A DNA stretch of 64,000 nt, from the NCBI RefSeq assembly GCF_900880625.1, contig NZ_CAAHFB010000004.1:124001-188000 (forward strand), read 5' to 3'. The notes below the pieces were generated by a model. That model did no database searches, had not been told where the DNA came from, and saw only the letters and a program-made list of their open reading frames with translations. How positions within the stretch are numbered: position 1 is the stretch's first letter; every line of letters starts with the position of its first letter. This document shows positions 27,357 through 36,494 of the stretch, in pieces. The DNA is from Halorhabdus rudnickae. Lineage in GTDB: Archaea > Halobacteriota > Halobacteria > Halobacteriales > Haloarculaceae. The position numbers and the translations under genes are program-made.

Positions 27357-27469
27357 TGTACGTATCCGTTTGTATTAGGATTTATTAAGCCTTATCTCCA
27401 TTTGCTTGTTCTACGGACTCCACGGATTATGTCTGTACGAAGGGTATCTGACTAACACCGGTCCCGGTT

Positions 27470-28060
27470 TTACTGCCGCCCACGCACCACCGACTGGACG
27501 TGTTCGGGAAAGATCTCGTCGATCACGCTATCGCCGTGCTCGTCCCGAAGCACCGCGCGGAGTTCGTGCTCGTAGTCACCTTTCGCCAGTCGCTCGCTCG
27601 GCCCCGTTTCGATCCGAAGTCGCTCGGCGGCCAGCTTGTCGATCGTCGCCCGCCCGTAGCCCGCGAGTGGCACAACGTATTCGACGCCATGGCGGTCTTC
27701 GAGACTTTGCGCGAAGGGTCGTGAGACCGTCGGCGCGCGGTCGTCCCGGCGCGTCCCGTCGCCGACGGCATCGAACCCTTCGCTGGCGAGAGCTTCGAGT
27801 GCGGCTTCGTGGACCTGCTGGATGCCGTTGCGGGGATAGCCATCGTCGAGCATCCGCTCGACCGCATCGTCGGCAACCGCGCGGTCGAGTTCGATCGTCT
27901 CGTGTGAGAATCCGAGCGACGCCGCAACTTCGCGGGCATGCTCGGCGGCATCAGTCACGCTGAACGTGGCCGTCACGAGCGTCACGTCGAAGAACGGGTC
28001 GGCGAGCAACGCCGCCAGCGCCGAGTCTTTACCCCCACTGAAACACAGCGCGAGCTCCAT
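27470..28060 (-). CDS. PP-loop ATP pyrophosphatase family protein
   Basis: A 196-residue protein whose N-terminus 'LALCFSGGKDSALAALL' is a complete SGGKDS PP-loop. 'GDGTRRDDRAPTV' follows near residue 100. Members adenylate a substrate (tRNA thiolation, diphthine amidation, asparagine synthase-like). The archaeal subfamily with this short length has no firm function. It ends a run with the PDCD5 and S19e genes; its start is directly after the PDCD5 stop. Confidence 0.8.
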   Translation of the reverse strand: MELALCFSGGKDSALAALLADPFFDVTLVTATFSVTDAAEHAREVAASLGFSHETIELDRAVADDAVERMLDDGYPRNGIQQVHEAALEALASEGFDAVGDGTRRDDRAPTVSRPFAQSLEDRHGVEYVVPLAGYGRATIDKLAAERLRIETGPSERLAKGDYEHELRAVLRDEHGDSVIDEIFPEHVQSVVRGRQ

Positions 28061-28414
28061 CTACCGGCGTTTGATGTCGAAGCTCTTGGAGTCGGGCGTC
28101 AACTCACGGAGGAGCTCGGCCATCTTCTCGTCGTCGATTTTGCCCTGGATGCGCCCGCTTTGGGCAATCGCGACGAGTTGGCTCTCGACTTGCTCTGCCA
28201 CCTCGGGTTTGGACATCTTGAGGGTATTCAGGCGCTTGCGGGCGTCGTCGGTCAGGTGCTTGCGGAGGACGGCTTTCTTCTGGGCCTCGGCGCGTTGCTG
28301 GGCGGCCTCGCGTCCGCCGCCTTCTCCCTCTTGCTGTTCGGCCTGCTCGCGCAACTGCTCCATTCGCTCCTCGCGGAGGCGCTGCATTTCCTCGTCAGAT
28401 GGCTCTCCACTCAT
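28061..28414 (-). CDS. PDCD5-family DNA-binding protein
   Basis: A 117-residue, highly charged helical protein. A Glu/Arg/Gln-rich N-terminal helix (residues ~5-50) precedes the conserved core '[20 protein letters not shown]'. It is found in archaea and eukaryotes, commonly beside S19e as here. ATG 28414 was chosen; the frame to 28444 adds ten residues. It is abutted by the PP-loop gene (stop/start contact). Confidence 0.9.
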   Translation of the reverse strand: MSGEPSDEEMQRLREERMEQLREQAEQQEGEGGGREAAQQRAEAQKKAVLRKHLTDDARKRLNTLKMSKPEVAEQVESQLVAIAQSGRIQGKIDDEKMAELLRELTPDSKSFDIKRR

Positions 28415-28498
28415 GCTATTCGGTACTATTCGAGTCCCGGGCAAAACGATTTCGCTACGAACCGTCGTGATCGTGGGGCACGAACGAGAACGCGACGA

Positions 28499-28960
28499 TC
28501 AGGCGTAGCGTTCGAGTTCCGGATCGTCGAGGTCCTCGAGGACGTCCGTCGCGACCTCGTCGAGCAGTGCTCGCCCGTCCGGAGTGATCCGTCGGCCCTC
28601 GCCCTCGGCGGTCTGGACGTAGCCGATCGTCTCTAGTTGCTGGAGGGCCGTCCGGATGATGTTGCGGCTCCCATCGGCCTGCTTTGCGGGACTGACACGG
28701 TAGCGGTTCGAGCCGTCCGTGGTCTCGCCGTAGGCCGTCGCGAGGCTGCCGACGCCGACCGGGCCGTCGACGGCGACCTTCCGGAGGAGACTCGCGGCCC
28801 GCGTCTCCCAGAAATCCTCCTGTTCGGGGGCCAGTTCCTTCCCGACGCCCGTCTTGGCGAACGTGATCCACTCGGGTGCTTCTATCGCGTCCTCGCTTGC
28901 GAGTTTGTCGGCCACGGCCTCGATGAGGTCCTCGGCCGGAACGTCGTAGAGTGTTGCCAT
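28499..28960 (-). CDS. rps19e: 30S ribosomal protein S19e
   Basis: A 153-residue ribosomal protein. 'TLYDVPAEDLIEAVADKL' at the start, 'RAASLLRKVAVDGPVGVGSL' in the middle and 'LQQLETIGYV' near the end are family hallmarks, and the length is normal. ATG 28960 is supported by the family N-terminus. It is co-directional with the PDCD5 gene 84 bases downstream. Confidence 0.95.
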   Translation of the reverse strand: MATLYDVPAEDLIEAVADKLASEDAIEAPEWITFAKTGVGKELAPEQEDFWETRAASLLRKVAVDGPVGVGSLATAYGETTDGSNRYRVSPAKQADGSRNIIRTALQQLETIGYVQTAEGEGRRITPDGRALLDEVATDVLEDLDDPELERYA

Positions 28961-29034
28961 TGGTGGTTCCTTCCCCGTGACGTCATTTAAGCGCATCGTC
29001 TTGGGGAAGTCCCCAACACGTCCCAGTGGCCAGG

Positions 29035-30063
29035 TTAATCAGGCCGGCGACGGCGTGATCCCAGGACAGCAGCTGTACTGCCGCCGACGATCAGTGGTAA
29101 CCAGTAGGTCGCTATCCGGTAGATCACGACCGCGGCACCGGCTACTGACGCGGCGACACCCGTCGTCGAGACCACTAGTCCGATGAAAGCGGCTTCGATT
29201 CCCCCTAAGCCGCCCGGTAAGGGCGTCACGGCTGCGATACTGCCGACGGGAACGACGATTAGTGCAGCCACGAAGGGTACGGAGTACCCGATCGCCATGA
29301 GCGAGAGCCATAGCGCCCCTGAGAGCGATAACCACCCGGCCAGCGAATACAGCGACGCTAACAGAACTGTCCGCCGACTCCTTGCGACCCGGTCGATCGC
29401 CGCGAAAAACCCCTCGATACTTTCTTCGACTGCACTTTTCTCGGGTGGTTCGAGTCGCGGAAGCGCTCCGGCAAGCCGGCGGAGTGTCGGTGTGAACACG
29501 CGCACGACGAACCGCTCTATCTCCGCTCTGTAGAACCAGCCGAGTAACGCCCCGCCCAGAAAGGCGCCCGAAAGCAGTGCCACGGCGACGCTGGCCAGGT
29601 AGATGTTCCGCGTCAACGAAACCGACTCGACGAAGAGCGTACCCAGCCCGACAGTCGCAAGTCCGATCGACGGGAGGAAGTGAAGCGTGTCGACGCTGGC
29701 GATCGCGGCCAGTCCGGTCTCGTAGTCACTGTCGGCGGCCTCGGAGATGAGCATCGCGGCGACCGGTTCACCCCCTGCTTGTCCAAATGGCGTGATCGCG
29801 TTTGTGAACATTGAGGCGCTGAAGGCAAGAACAGCTGTCAATGCCCCCACGGGTGAGCCGATTGCTCCCAGCACCGTATGCAGTACCAGCCCCCAACAGA
29901 CCATCCAGCAGGCCGAAAACGCGACGACGCCGAGGAGAATAGACGGTTCCGCTCGTGAGATCGTCGCCACGATTCCGTCGATCCCGATGAGCCAGAACAG
30001 GATCACCAGGACCATACCGGCCCCCGCGAACCCGGCGACCGTGGTCCGGAAGTCGGCATCCAT
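29035..30063 (-). CDS. Lysylphosphatidylglycerol synthase-like/UPF0104 membrane protein
   Basis: A 342-residue protein with about eight membrane segments, 'NAITPFGQAGGEPVAAML' near residues 88-105 and 'VTPLPGGLGGIEAAFIGL' near the end, the hallmarks of the flippase-like domain family that includes AglD and the LPG synthase membrane part. It may move or modify a lipid-linked glycan. The N-terminal segment begins within 10 residues of the start. It diverges from thiL. Confidence 0.82.
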   Translation of the reverse strand: MDADFRTTVAGFAGAGMVLVILFWLIGIDGIVATISRAEPSILLGVVAFSACWMVCWGLVLHTVLGAIGSPVGALTAVLAFSASMFTNAITPFGQAGGEPVAAMLISEAADSDYETGLAAIASVDTLHFLPSIGLATVGLGTLFVESVSLTRNIYLASVAVALLSGAFLGGALLGWFYRAEIERFVVRVFTPTLRRLAGALPRLEPPEKSAVEESIEGFFAAIDRVARSRRTVLLASLYSLAGWLSLSGALWLSLMAIGYSVPFVAALIVVPVGSIAAVTPLPGGLGGIEAAFIGLVVSTTGVAASVAGAAVVIYRIATYWLPLIVGGSTAAVLGSRRRRPD

Positions 30064-30206
30064 ACGCGCCGGAGACGGTCGCCGTCCGTTTGAACCCTCC
30101 GAAACCCGACCCGCCAGTCGATTCCGATGGCCTGTTTCGGGGCGTCGACGGCGTCGCGTCGATCCCGACCGCCGGGTGTTAGTACCGTGAAGTCAAAGCC
30201 CGCCCT

Positions 30207-31088
30207 ATGGACGAACGGACAGCCCTGTCCGTGCTTGCCGATCGGCTCGGTCCCGCCGGGGACGACGCTGCAGTCGTCGAGGATCTCGTCGTGACCATCG
30301 ACATGCTCCACGCGTCGACGGACTTTCCGGACGAGACGACGCGGTATACGGCCGGCTGGCGCGCGGTCGGTGCGTCGCTGTCGGACATCGCCGCGATGGG
30401 TGCCGACCCGGTCGCCGCGGTCGCCGTTTACGCTGCCCCGTCCTTCGAGAGCGAGCAATTGCTCGCATTCGTCGACGGCGCGATCGCGGTCTGTGAAGCG
30501 GTCGGCGGCGAGTACGTCGGTGGCGATCTCGACGAAAATCCGGAGTTCTCGGCGGTGACGGCAGCGATCGGCCGGACCGACGATCCAGTCTTCCGATCGG
30601 GTACCGATCCGGGTGATGTGGTCTGTGTGACTGGCACGCTCGGCCGTAGTGCCGCTGCCCTTGCGTTGTTCGCTGACGGACAAACTGACCGCGCCAACGA
30701 CCTCTTCCGGTTCGACCCCCGCGTCGCCTCGGGCAGGACGCTAGCTCCCTTCGCGACGGCGATGATGGATTCGAGTGACGGTCTCGCCCGCTCGCTCCAC
30801 CAGCTCGCCGAGGCCAGTGATGTCGGAATCGCTGTGGAGTCGCCGCTGCCGATCGACGAGACGGTCGAAGCAGTGGCATCGAACGAGGACGACCGGCGCG
30901 AGATGGGCGTATTCTTCGGTGAGGACTTCGAACTCGTCTGTACGATCGACCCCGATGACCTCGCGGCCGCCAGGCGGGCCGTGCCGATCTCCCTGTCCCC
31001 GATCGGTCGGGTCGTCGACGGGGACGCGGTCACGCTCGACGGCGAGGCACTCGCCGATCGGGGATTCACCCATGGCGGTTCGGACTGA
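30207..31088 (+). CDS. thiL: Thiamine-monophosphate kinase
   Basis: A 293-residue ATP-dependent kinase that makes thiamine diphosphate. It has the PurM-like fold with 'GDDAAVV' near residue 18, 'SLSDIAAMGADPVAA', 'YVGGDLDENPEFS' (in place of the more usual GGDT) and 'AMMDSSDGLARSL', plus 'GEDFELV' late. It is slightly shorter at the N-terminus than bacterial ThiL. Confidence 0.93.
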   Translation: MDERTALSVLADRLGPAGDDAAVVEDLVVTIDMLHASTDFPDETTRYTAGWRAVGASLSDIAAMGADPVAAVAVYAAPSFESEQLLAFVDGAIAVCEAVGGEYVGGDLDENPEFSAVTAAIGRTDDPVFRSGTDPGDVVCVTGTLGRSAAALALFADGQTDRANDLFRFDPRVASGRTLAPFATAMMDSSDGLARSLHQLAEASDVGIAVESPLPIDETVEAVASNEDDRREMGVFFGEDFELVCTIDPDDLAAARRAVPISLSPIGRVVDGDAVTLDGEALADRGFTHGGSD

Positions 31089-31115
31089 TCGGCTGATGAT
31101 AAATAGCGGGAGAAA

Positions 31116-32081
31116 TCAGACGTATCCGAGCGCTTCCAGGCGTTCGCGTTTCGGTCCCCCGTCGGTTTCTGCAGTCTGAGTGTCCGCGCTGGTGATCTCA
31201 CGGCGTGAGTCGAAGGGCAGTTCCACCCACGGGACCGCCGTCAGTTCGCGGTCGGCGATCCCAGGCGGGTGTCCGTAGATCCTGATCGGCAGGGGTGAGA
31301 CGCGCTTGCCGAAGAGGTTGCCGTGATCGCTCGTAACTACCGTCTTCCCGTCCAGCCTGTCGATCAGCCGTTCGACGGCGGGCAGTGCGACCTGGAGGTT
31401 TTCCTCGTAGGCCTCCCTGACGAGTCTCTCGTCGGCGTTTCCGGCGTCTAAGCGTTCCCAGACCGAGGGGTAAATCCGGTTGCGACGACCGTCCAGATAC
31501 GATCCCTGGGCGGCAAGTTGCCCGCCTGTCGGGCCAATGAACGGGAAGTGTGGTTGCATGTAGTGAACGACGAGCCGCTTTCGGGGATAGCGCTCGGCGA
31601 GGGCGAGAGCACGTTCGGTGACCGCTTCGGGTGGCACGGTCCCACTGTCGTCGTCCCATTCGGTCCGCCAGGCGTGTTCGACATGTGCGAACTCGCCGCC
31701 GTGGCTCGCGATCTGTGGACTCGCCGCCACGTAGACGGTATCGGGGTGTCTGCCGGCGAAGTTCCGCCGGAGGAACTCCCGCGTGTGGCTCGCGTTTGAG
31801 TGGACACGCTCTGCGGCGACCGGGAACGGGTTGTTCGTCGCGAAGATGTCGTATCGGCACGCGTCGAGGACTACCAGCGTGTCCCAGTCCCGGTCGGGAA
31901 AGGAGATCGGCTCGTACTTTCTGCGTGTGAACGGTCGGACCAGCCTGGCTTTGGCCTCCCGTTTGATGACACTCAAGGTGGAGAACTCCTCGGGTATCCA
32001 CCGGGAGACCGACGCAACCGTCTCTGAGAGATGCGACACGATACTCAGGCGATGGTATCGGGAACGGGAAGAAAAATCCAT
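31116..32081 (-). CDS. Sulfatase-like protein of the alkaline phosphatase superfamily
   Basis: A 321-residue paralogue of the protein at 22491-23360. It shares 'WDTLVVLDACRYDIF', 'VVHYMQPHFPFIGP' and 'VVTSDHGNLFG', followed by a 'YGHPPGI' region, and the same 'L-G-Y' C-terminal end. An extra ~60-residue N-terminus precedes the domain. Substrate and site are unknown. It stands alone between thiL and a site-2 protease gene. Confidence 0.75.
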   Translation of the reverse strand: MDFSSRSRYHRLSIVSHLSETVASVSRWIPEEFSTLSVIKREAKARLVRPFTRRKYEPISFPDRDWDTLVVLDACRYDIFATNNPFPVAAERVHSNASHTREFLRRNFAGRHPDTVYVAASPQIASHGGEFAHVEHAWRTEWDDDSGTVPPEAVTERALALAERYPRKRLVVHYMQPHFPFIGPTGGQLAAQGSYLDGRRNRIYPSVWERLDAGNADERLVREAYEENLQVALPAVERLIDRLDGKTVVTSDHGNLFGKRVSPLPIRIYGHPPGIADRELTAVPWVELPFDSRREITSADTQTAETDGGPKRERLEALGYV

Positions 32082-32142
32082 CGAGATCCATCGGAGGGGA
32101 ACCCGACTCGACAGTCCGATGCTTGCGATACCCTGGAACCGA

Positions 32143-33291
32143 TCACCCCATCATGATCTCGACGGGGACAGGCATGAAGCACAGCGCCCCCAACGCGAAC
32201 GTGATTGCGGCGACGCCCCACCGCCACGGCCCGATTGCCCCTTCCCGCAGGGGCGTCGCCGAGCCGGCCCGGACCATGACGAGGGCGATCACGCCCCAGA
32301 TTGCCCACAGGATGACCGACTGGGTGTAGTCCGTCAGGAAGTACAGCCCGGCTGACAGCGAGAACAGCACGCCGGGGACCGCTGCAGCGACCGTCTCCTG
32401 GCGCCGCCCCAGGGCTGCCCGCAGGATGTGCCCCCCGTCGAGTTGCCCGACGGGGATCAGGTTCAGAAAGGTCACGAACATCCCGACCCAGCCGCCAAAG
32501 ACAACCGGATTGACGGCCAGTCCCTCGCCATAGCCGGCCGGCTGCCCCGAGAGGTCGGCGAGCAAGGTGAGCAACAGCGGATCGTTGAACCGGATGTATC
32601 CGCTTCCTTCGGATGCCGCCTCGGCGGCCCCCTGAGGAACGGCGATGGGATCCAGATGGAGGCCGATCACCGTGACTACGATCGTCGCCGCGAGACCTGC
32701 AAGCGGGCCGGCGACGCCGATGTCGAACAGTGCCTTTCGGCTGGGGATCCGCCCGCGCATGCGGATGATGGCTCCCATCGTCCCGATCGGCGGCGGGACC
32801 GGGATGAAGTACGGCAGGCTCGCATCGACGTCGTAGTAGCGACTGGCGACGTAGTGACCCAGTTCGTGGGTCGCGAGGACGCCCAAAACAGCGGCCGTAA
32901 AGGGCCACGCCCGGAGTAGGTTCAGCGGGTCATCCGCGAGGTCGATGTAATACCACCACGTCCCCGCGTAGAGGGTCGTCGCGACGGTGAGAACGAACAT
33001 GGCGATGTTTCCCCACGGGATCCCGTCGATACCGGCCGATTGAGGTTCGGCGACGACTGCGTACGGGCCCGGGGCGCCGCGTTGATCGCGATCGTGGCGT
33101 TTCGTCAGTGAAACGTCGTAGCCGCGTTCGGCAAACGCTGGGGCGATCTCGTCGGCGACGTTTCCGGGGGCGATCAACGGTTCTCCGATGTACCGGATCG
33201 CCTCGCCGTCGCGTTCGACGCGGTAGACGTGAAACACCGACGACAACGCCGCGGGTCCTGGGGGCTGACTCGACGGCTCGTCTCCGGCCAT
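32143..33291 (-). CDS. Site-2-type membrane metalloprotease (M50)
   Basis: A 382-residue protein with an N-terminal soluble domain (~residues 1-95) and six or so membrane segments. The zinc motif HELGH (in 'ATHELGHYVASR') and the distal 'LNLIPVGQLDGGHI' carry the His/Glu/Asp ligands. It is expected to cut membrane-bound regulators or signal-peptide remnants. ATG 33291 was chosen over the upstream ATG at 33354. Confidence 0.88.
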   Translation of the reverse strand: MAGDEPSSQPPGPAALSSVFHVYRVERDGEAIRYIGEPLIAPGNVADEIAPAFAERGYDVSLTKRHDRDQRGAPGPYAVVAEPQSAGIDGIPWGNIAMFVLTVATTLYAGTWWYYIDLADDPLNLLRAWPFTAAVLGVLATHELGHYVASRYYDVDASLPYFIPVPPPIGTMGAIIRMRGRIPSRKALFDIGVAGPLAGLAATIVVTVIGLHLDPIAVPQGAAEAASEGSGYIRFNDPLLLTLLADLSGQPAGYGEGLAVNPVVFGGWVGMFVTFLNLIPVGQLDGGHILRAALGRRQETVAAAVPGVLFSLSAGLYFLTDYTQSVILWAIWGVIALVMVRAGSATPLREGAIGPWRWGVAAITFALGALCFMPVPVEIMMG

Positions 33292-33417
33292 TCGTGATGG
33301 GACCCAGGGGATTGGGACGTAAAATACCGACGCCCTGGTGATCCAGGGCGACACGGGTGCGGTCCCGGCGGGAGGACCAACCGGGCGACGCGGATACTGG
33401 GAATTAGTGGAGGGCTC

Positions 33418-33678
33418 TTAGGCGTGCTCGACGCGCCAGGTTGTCGCGCTCGTGTACGACCACTTCTCGACGTTCAGCTCGCTGGCCGAATCGCGAAGTT
33501 TCACCATGAGCGCACCGATCTCCTTGGGTGAGAGTTCGACCTCTTCGGCGATGAACTTGCTCTTGAAGTACATCTCCCCATCCTGGGCCTTCTGTTTGAG
33601 GAACGATCGCAGCCGCTCTTCTTTGCTAGTGGTGGACTCTTCGACGCGTTCCCCGGAGGGCTGGGTTTTTGCGCTCAT
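33418..33678 (-). CDS. Small haloarchaeal winged-helix-like protein (DUF7123-type)
   Basis: An 86-residue protein with a polar N-terminus and 'YFKSKFIAEEVELSPKEIGA' around residues 37-56, which resembles a helix-turn-helix in small conserved haloarchaeal proteins. The family number is from memory. A good TATA box for this gene lies at 33714-33723. Confidence 0.6.
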   Translation of the reverse strand: MSAKTQPSGERVEESTTSKEERLRSFLKQKAQDGEMYFKSKFIAEEVELSPKEIGALMVKLRDSASELNVEKWSYTSATTWRVEHA

Positions 33679-33713
33679 CTGTGATACCTCGCTCTGACGT
33701 ATAGACCGGATGG

Positions 33714-33723
33714 GTATATATAG
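33714..33723 (-). promoter_or_regulatory. Candidate TATA box of the small winged-helix-like gene
   Basis: The minus-strand CTATATATAC lies 36-45 bases from the ATG at 33678. Confidence 0.45.
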
Positions 33724-34003
33724 GGGAGAAGCTTCGGGCGACTTCGTGACGTTTTAGCGATTAGAGAGGGTTTCGACTGACATTTTATAACGTTTCCAAT
33801 GCTGCTAAGACATTTTATAGCTCTATCTGGGAATTTTTTTCTTTATCTTTTTGTAGAATAAATACCGGCGTAATTCGGCGGTACTACGTCGTTCACGGGG
33901 TGTCGATCGTCGTGAAACGCTGGTTATTGTCTGACGCGGGTCCGACGGCGCCCGCGGTGTCGCTTGACAACCCTTAAGACCGAATCGGGGTTACGCCGGG
34001 GCA
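33724..34003. other. AT-rich intergenic region with a ~30-base periodic motif
   Basis: GACGTTTTAGC at 33748 is followed by GACATTTTATA at 33779 and again at 33809, spaced 31 and 30 bases. A T-rich tract (33834-33853) follows. pyrH has its own TATA-like CCTTAAG at 33972-33978, so the periodic part is not needed for it. It could be tandem promoters, a regulator-binding array or a small RNA with a T-rich terminator. No ORF is present. Confidence 0.45.
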
Positions 34004-34693
34004 ATGAGAGTCGTCGTCTCTATCGGTGGCAGCGTGCTCGCTCCGGATCTCGACGCTGATCGCGTCGCCGATCACGCCGACGCCCTGGCAACACTTCTCG
34101 ACGCCGGACATGCGGTCGGCGTCGTCACGGGCGGCGGGACAGTCGCTCGTGAGTATATCGGCGCCGCACGGGACTTGGGCGCAAACGAGATGGAACTCGA
34201 CCACGTGGGAATCGCCGCGACGCGGTTGAACGCCCGCCTGCTGATCGCGGCGCTGGGCGAACGGGCGGCACCCGAACCGGTCGAAACCTACGAGGAAGGC
34301 CGTAATGCGCTCCGGCGCGGCGAGGTCCCCGTGCTCGGCGGCGTCGTCGCCGGCCAGACCACCGATGCCGTCAGTGCGGCTTTCGCCGAGTACGTCGACG
34401 CAGATTTGTTGGTGTACGCGACGAGCGTCCCGGGTGTGTTCAGCGCCGACCCCGACACTGACCCCGACGCCTCGAAGTTCGCGGAACTGGGTGTCTCGAA
34501 CCTCGTGGATGTCATCGCCGGTATCGAGATGAACGCCGGCAGCAACGCCCCTGTCGACTTGCTTGCTGCGAAACTCATCGAGCGATCCGGCATCCGGGCG
34601 ATCGTCCTCGACGGCAACGATCCCGAGCGCGTCGTCCGCGCCGTCGAGAACGACGATCACGAGGGGACCGAAATCGTCCCGAACGACGACTGA
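34004..34693 (+). CDS. pyrH: UMP kinase
   Basis: A 229-residue archaeal-type amino-acid kinase fold enzyme that phosphorylates UMP. 'VVSIGGSVLAPDL' opens the protein, 'VTGGGTVAREYI' and 'LGGVVAGQTTDAVSA' form the nucleotide sites, and 'SVPGVFSADPDTDPDA' is typical. Start ATG 34004 lies 26-32 bases after a TATA-like element. lysS follows after 83 bases. Confidence 0.95.
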   Translation: MRVVVSIGGSVLAPDLDADRVADHADALATLLDAGHAVGVVTGGGTVAREYIGAARDLGANEMELDHVGIAATRLNARLLIAALGERAAPEPVETYEEGRNALRRGEVPVLGGVVAGQTTDAVSAAFAEYVDADLLVYATSVPGVFSADPDTDPDASKFAELGVSNLVDVIAGIEMNAGSNAPVDLLAAKLIERSGIRAIVLDGNDPERVVRAVENDDHEGTEIVPNDD

Positions 34694-34776
34694 CGATCGG
34701 GGAAACCGTTCTGTGTTTACTATGTATCACAACGAAGACGCACGCTTTCGGACGTATCGACCTCGGGTGTTTGACT

Positions 34777-36417
34777 ATGAGTGACGACGATCCCTACGCG
34801 ACGATCGACGATAGCGATCGCGCGTTCTGGGGAGAGGCCGTTGCTGATGCCATCGAAGCAGGCGATCCCGACGAACCGATCGTGATCAAGGGTGGGGTCT
34901 CGCCTTCGGGCGTGCCACACATCGGCCACCTCAACGAGATTGTCCGCGGGTACGTCGTCGCCGAAGTGTTGCGCGACCGTGGTCACGAGGTCCGGCAGAT
35001 ATTCACGGCAGACGACAAGGACCGTCTCCGGAAGGTCCCCCGACAACTTGCCGATCTGGAGTGGAACGTCGTCGGTCTCGGCGAAGTCGACGCGGGCGCA
35101 CTCGGCCGGAACCTCGGCAAGCCATACACATCGATCCCCGATCCCTTCGGCTGCTGTGACTCCTACGGTGCGCACTTTACGACGCTTCTGGCGGAGAGTG
35201 CCGAAATGCTTGGTATCCCGATCGAGGTCGTCTCGAACACGAAACTGTACGCCGAGGGCGACTTCGAAGACGTCACACAACACGTCCTGACGAACCGCGA
35301 TCAAGCACGTGCAGTCCTGGCCGACTATCAGGACAGCGTCGACGACGAGTACGTTCCCTTTCAGGCTGAGTGTCAATCCTGCGGGATCTTGACCGACGGG
35401 ATCGTCGACGTGGATCCCGAGGCCGGCACCGTCGCCTACGAGTGCCGGGACGTGACCGTCGGTGATGAGACCATCGAGGGCTGTGGTCACGAGGGCGAAG
35501 TGACCTTCCGAGAGGGCAAACTCCCATGGCGCTTCGAGTGGCCAGCCCAGTGGAACACGTTGGATGTAGATTTCGAGCCGTTCGGGAAGGACCACGCCGA
35601 GGGATCCTGGCCGTCGGGCGTCGCCATCGCCAAAGAGGTATTCGACGTTGAGCCGCCGGTTCCGATGGTCTACGAGTGGTTCACGCTCAACGGCGAGGCT
35701 CTCTCCTCGTCGTCGGGTAACGTCATCACGGCCGAGGAGGTGCTTTCGATGCTCGAACCGGCCGTCCTCCGGTACTTCTTCCTGAAGGATCCGCGCAAGC
35801 AGCGGGACTTCGATGTGGCCCACCTCGATCAGCTTGTCGACGAGTTCGACCGCTTCGAACGGGTCTACTTCGAGGAGGCCGACGCGAGCGACGACGATCG
35901 ACAGCGTGCCGACGCAGCTTATCCGATCGTCGTCGAGGAGTCTCGTGAGGAACGCGTCCGAATTCCCTACACCTTCGGGGCCGTACTCGGCATGACCGAC
36001 GACCCCGACCTCCGCGAGGAGATCGCCCGTCGCGAGGGCCACATTCCGGACGACGCCCCGGAGTGGGCTGTCGAAGAAGCGCTCGGTCGGGTCGAGGGTG
36101 CTCGCGCGTGGGCGCGGCGCACAGACAACGAGTTCAACTACGATCTCAAGCGGGCGGAACTTCCGGATGTGGCCTTCGGCGACGACACCGCGGCCGCTCT
36201 GGACGAACTCGCGGACTTCGTCGCCGAGGGCGCCGATGGCGAGGCGATCCAGGGGCGGATCTACGAACTGGCCGAGGCCTACGACCTGGATGTCGGCGAC
36301 TTCTTCGCCGCCGGGTATCGACTCCTGTTCGACTTAGAGGAGGGGCCGAAGCTCGGGCCGTTTCTCGCGAAACTCGATCGGGAGTTCGTGGTCGACCGGT
36401 TGCGTCGCGAGCGGTAA
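34777..36417 (+). CDS. lysS: Lysine-tRNA ligase, class I
   Basis: A 546-residue class I (archaeal) LysRS. 'SGVPHIGHLNE' is the HIGH motif and 'GEALSSSSGNVIT' stands for KMSKS. A zinc-binding segment with 'CQSCGI' near residue 196 and a later 'CGHEG' is present. ATG 34777 is used; TTG 34771 is possible. It follows pyrH co-directionally. Confidence 0.93.
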   Translation: MSDDDPYATIDDSDRAFWGEAVADAIEAGDPDEPIVIKGGVSPSGVPHIGHLNEIVRGYVVAEVLRDRGHEVRQIFTADDKDRLRKVPRQLADLEWNVVGLGEVDAGALGRNLGKPYTSIPDPFGCCDSYGAHFTTLLAESAEMLGIPIEVVSNTKLYAEGDFEDVTQHVLTNRDQARAVLADYQDSVDDEYVPFQAECQSCGILTDGIVDVDPEAGTVAYECRDVTVGDETIEGCGHEGEVTFREGKLPWRFEWPAQWNTLDVDFEPFGKDHAEGSWPSGVAIAKEVFDVEPPVPMVYEWFTLNGEALSSSSGNVITAEEVLSMLEPAVLRYFFLKDPRKQRDFDVAHLDQLVDEFDRFERVYFEEADASDDDRQRADAAYPIVVEESREERVRIPYTFGAVLGMTDDPDLREEIARREGHIPDDAPEWAVEEALGRVEGARAWARRTDNEFNYDLKRAELPDVAFGDDTAAALDELADFVAEGADGEAIQGRIYELAEAYDLDVGDFFAAGYRLLFDLEEGPKLGPFLAKLDREFVVDRLRRER

Positions 36418-36460
36418 TTTTCGGCCGTTTCCAAGGCAGCGATCGACGTGTCAAACGGAA

Positions 36461-36468
36461 TTTTCATA
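36461..36468 (+). promoter_or_regulatory. Candidate TATA box of the first tandem site-2 protease gene
   Basis: TTTTCATA lies 27-34 bases before ATG 36495, a fit for a leaderless haloarchaeal transcript. Confidence 0.35.
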
Positions 36469-36494
36469 GGGGAATGAGCCATCCGGCCTGATAG

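Noticed and set aside
34720-36042. 440-residue frame opposite lysS
   Set aside because: Overlaps a clear lysyl-tRNA synthetase and shows no protein family pattern.
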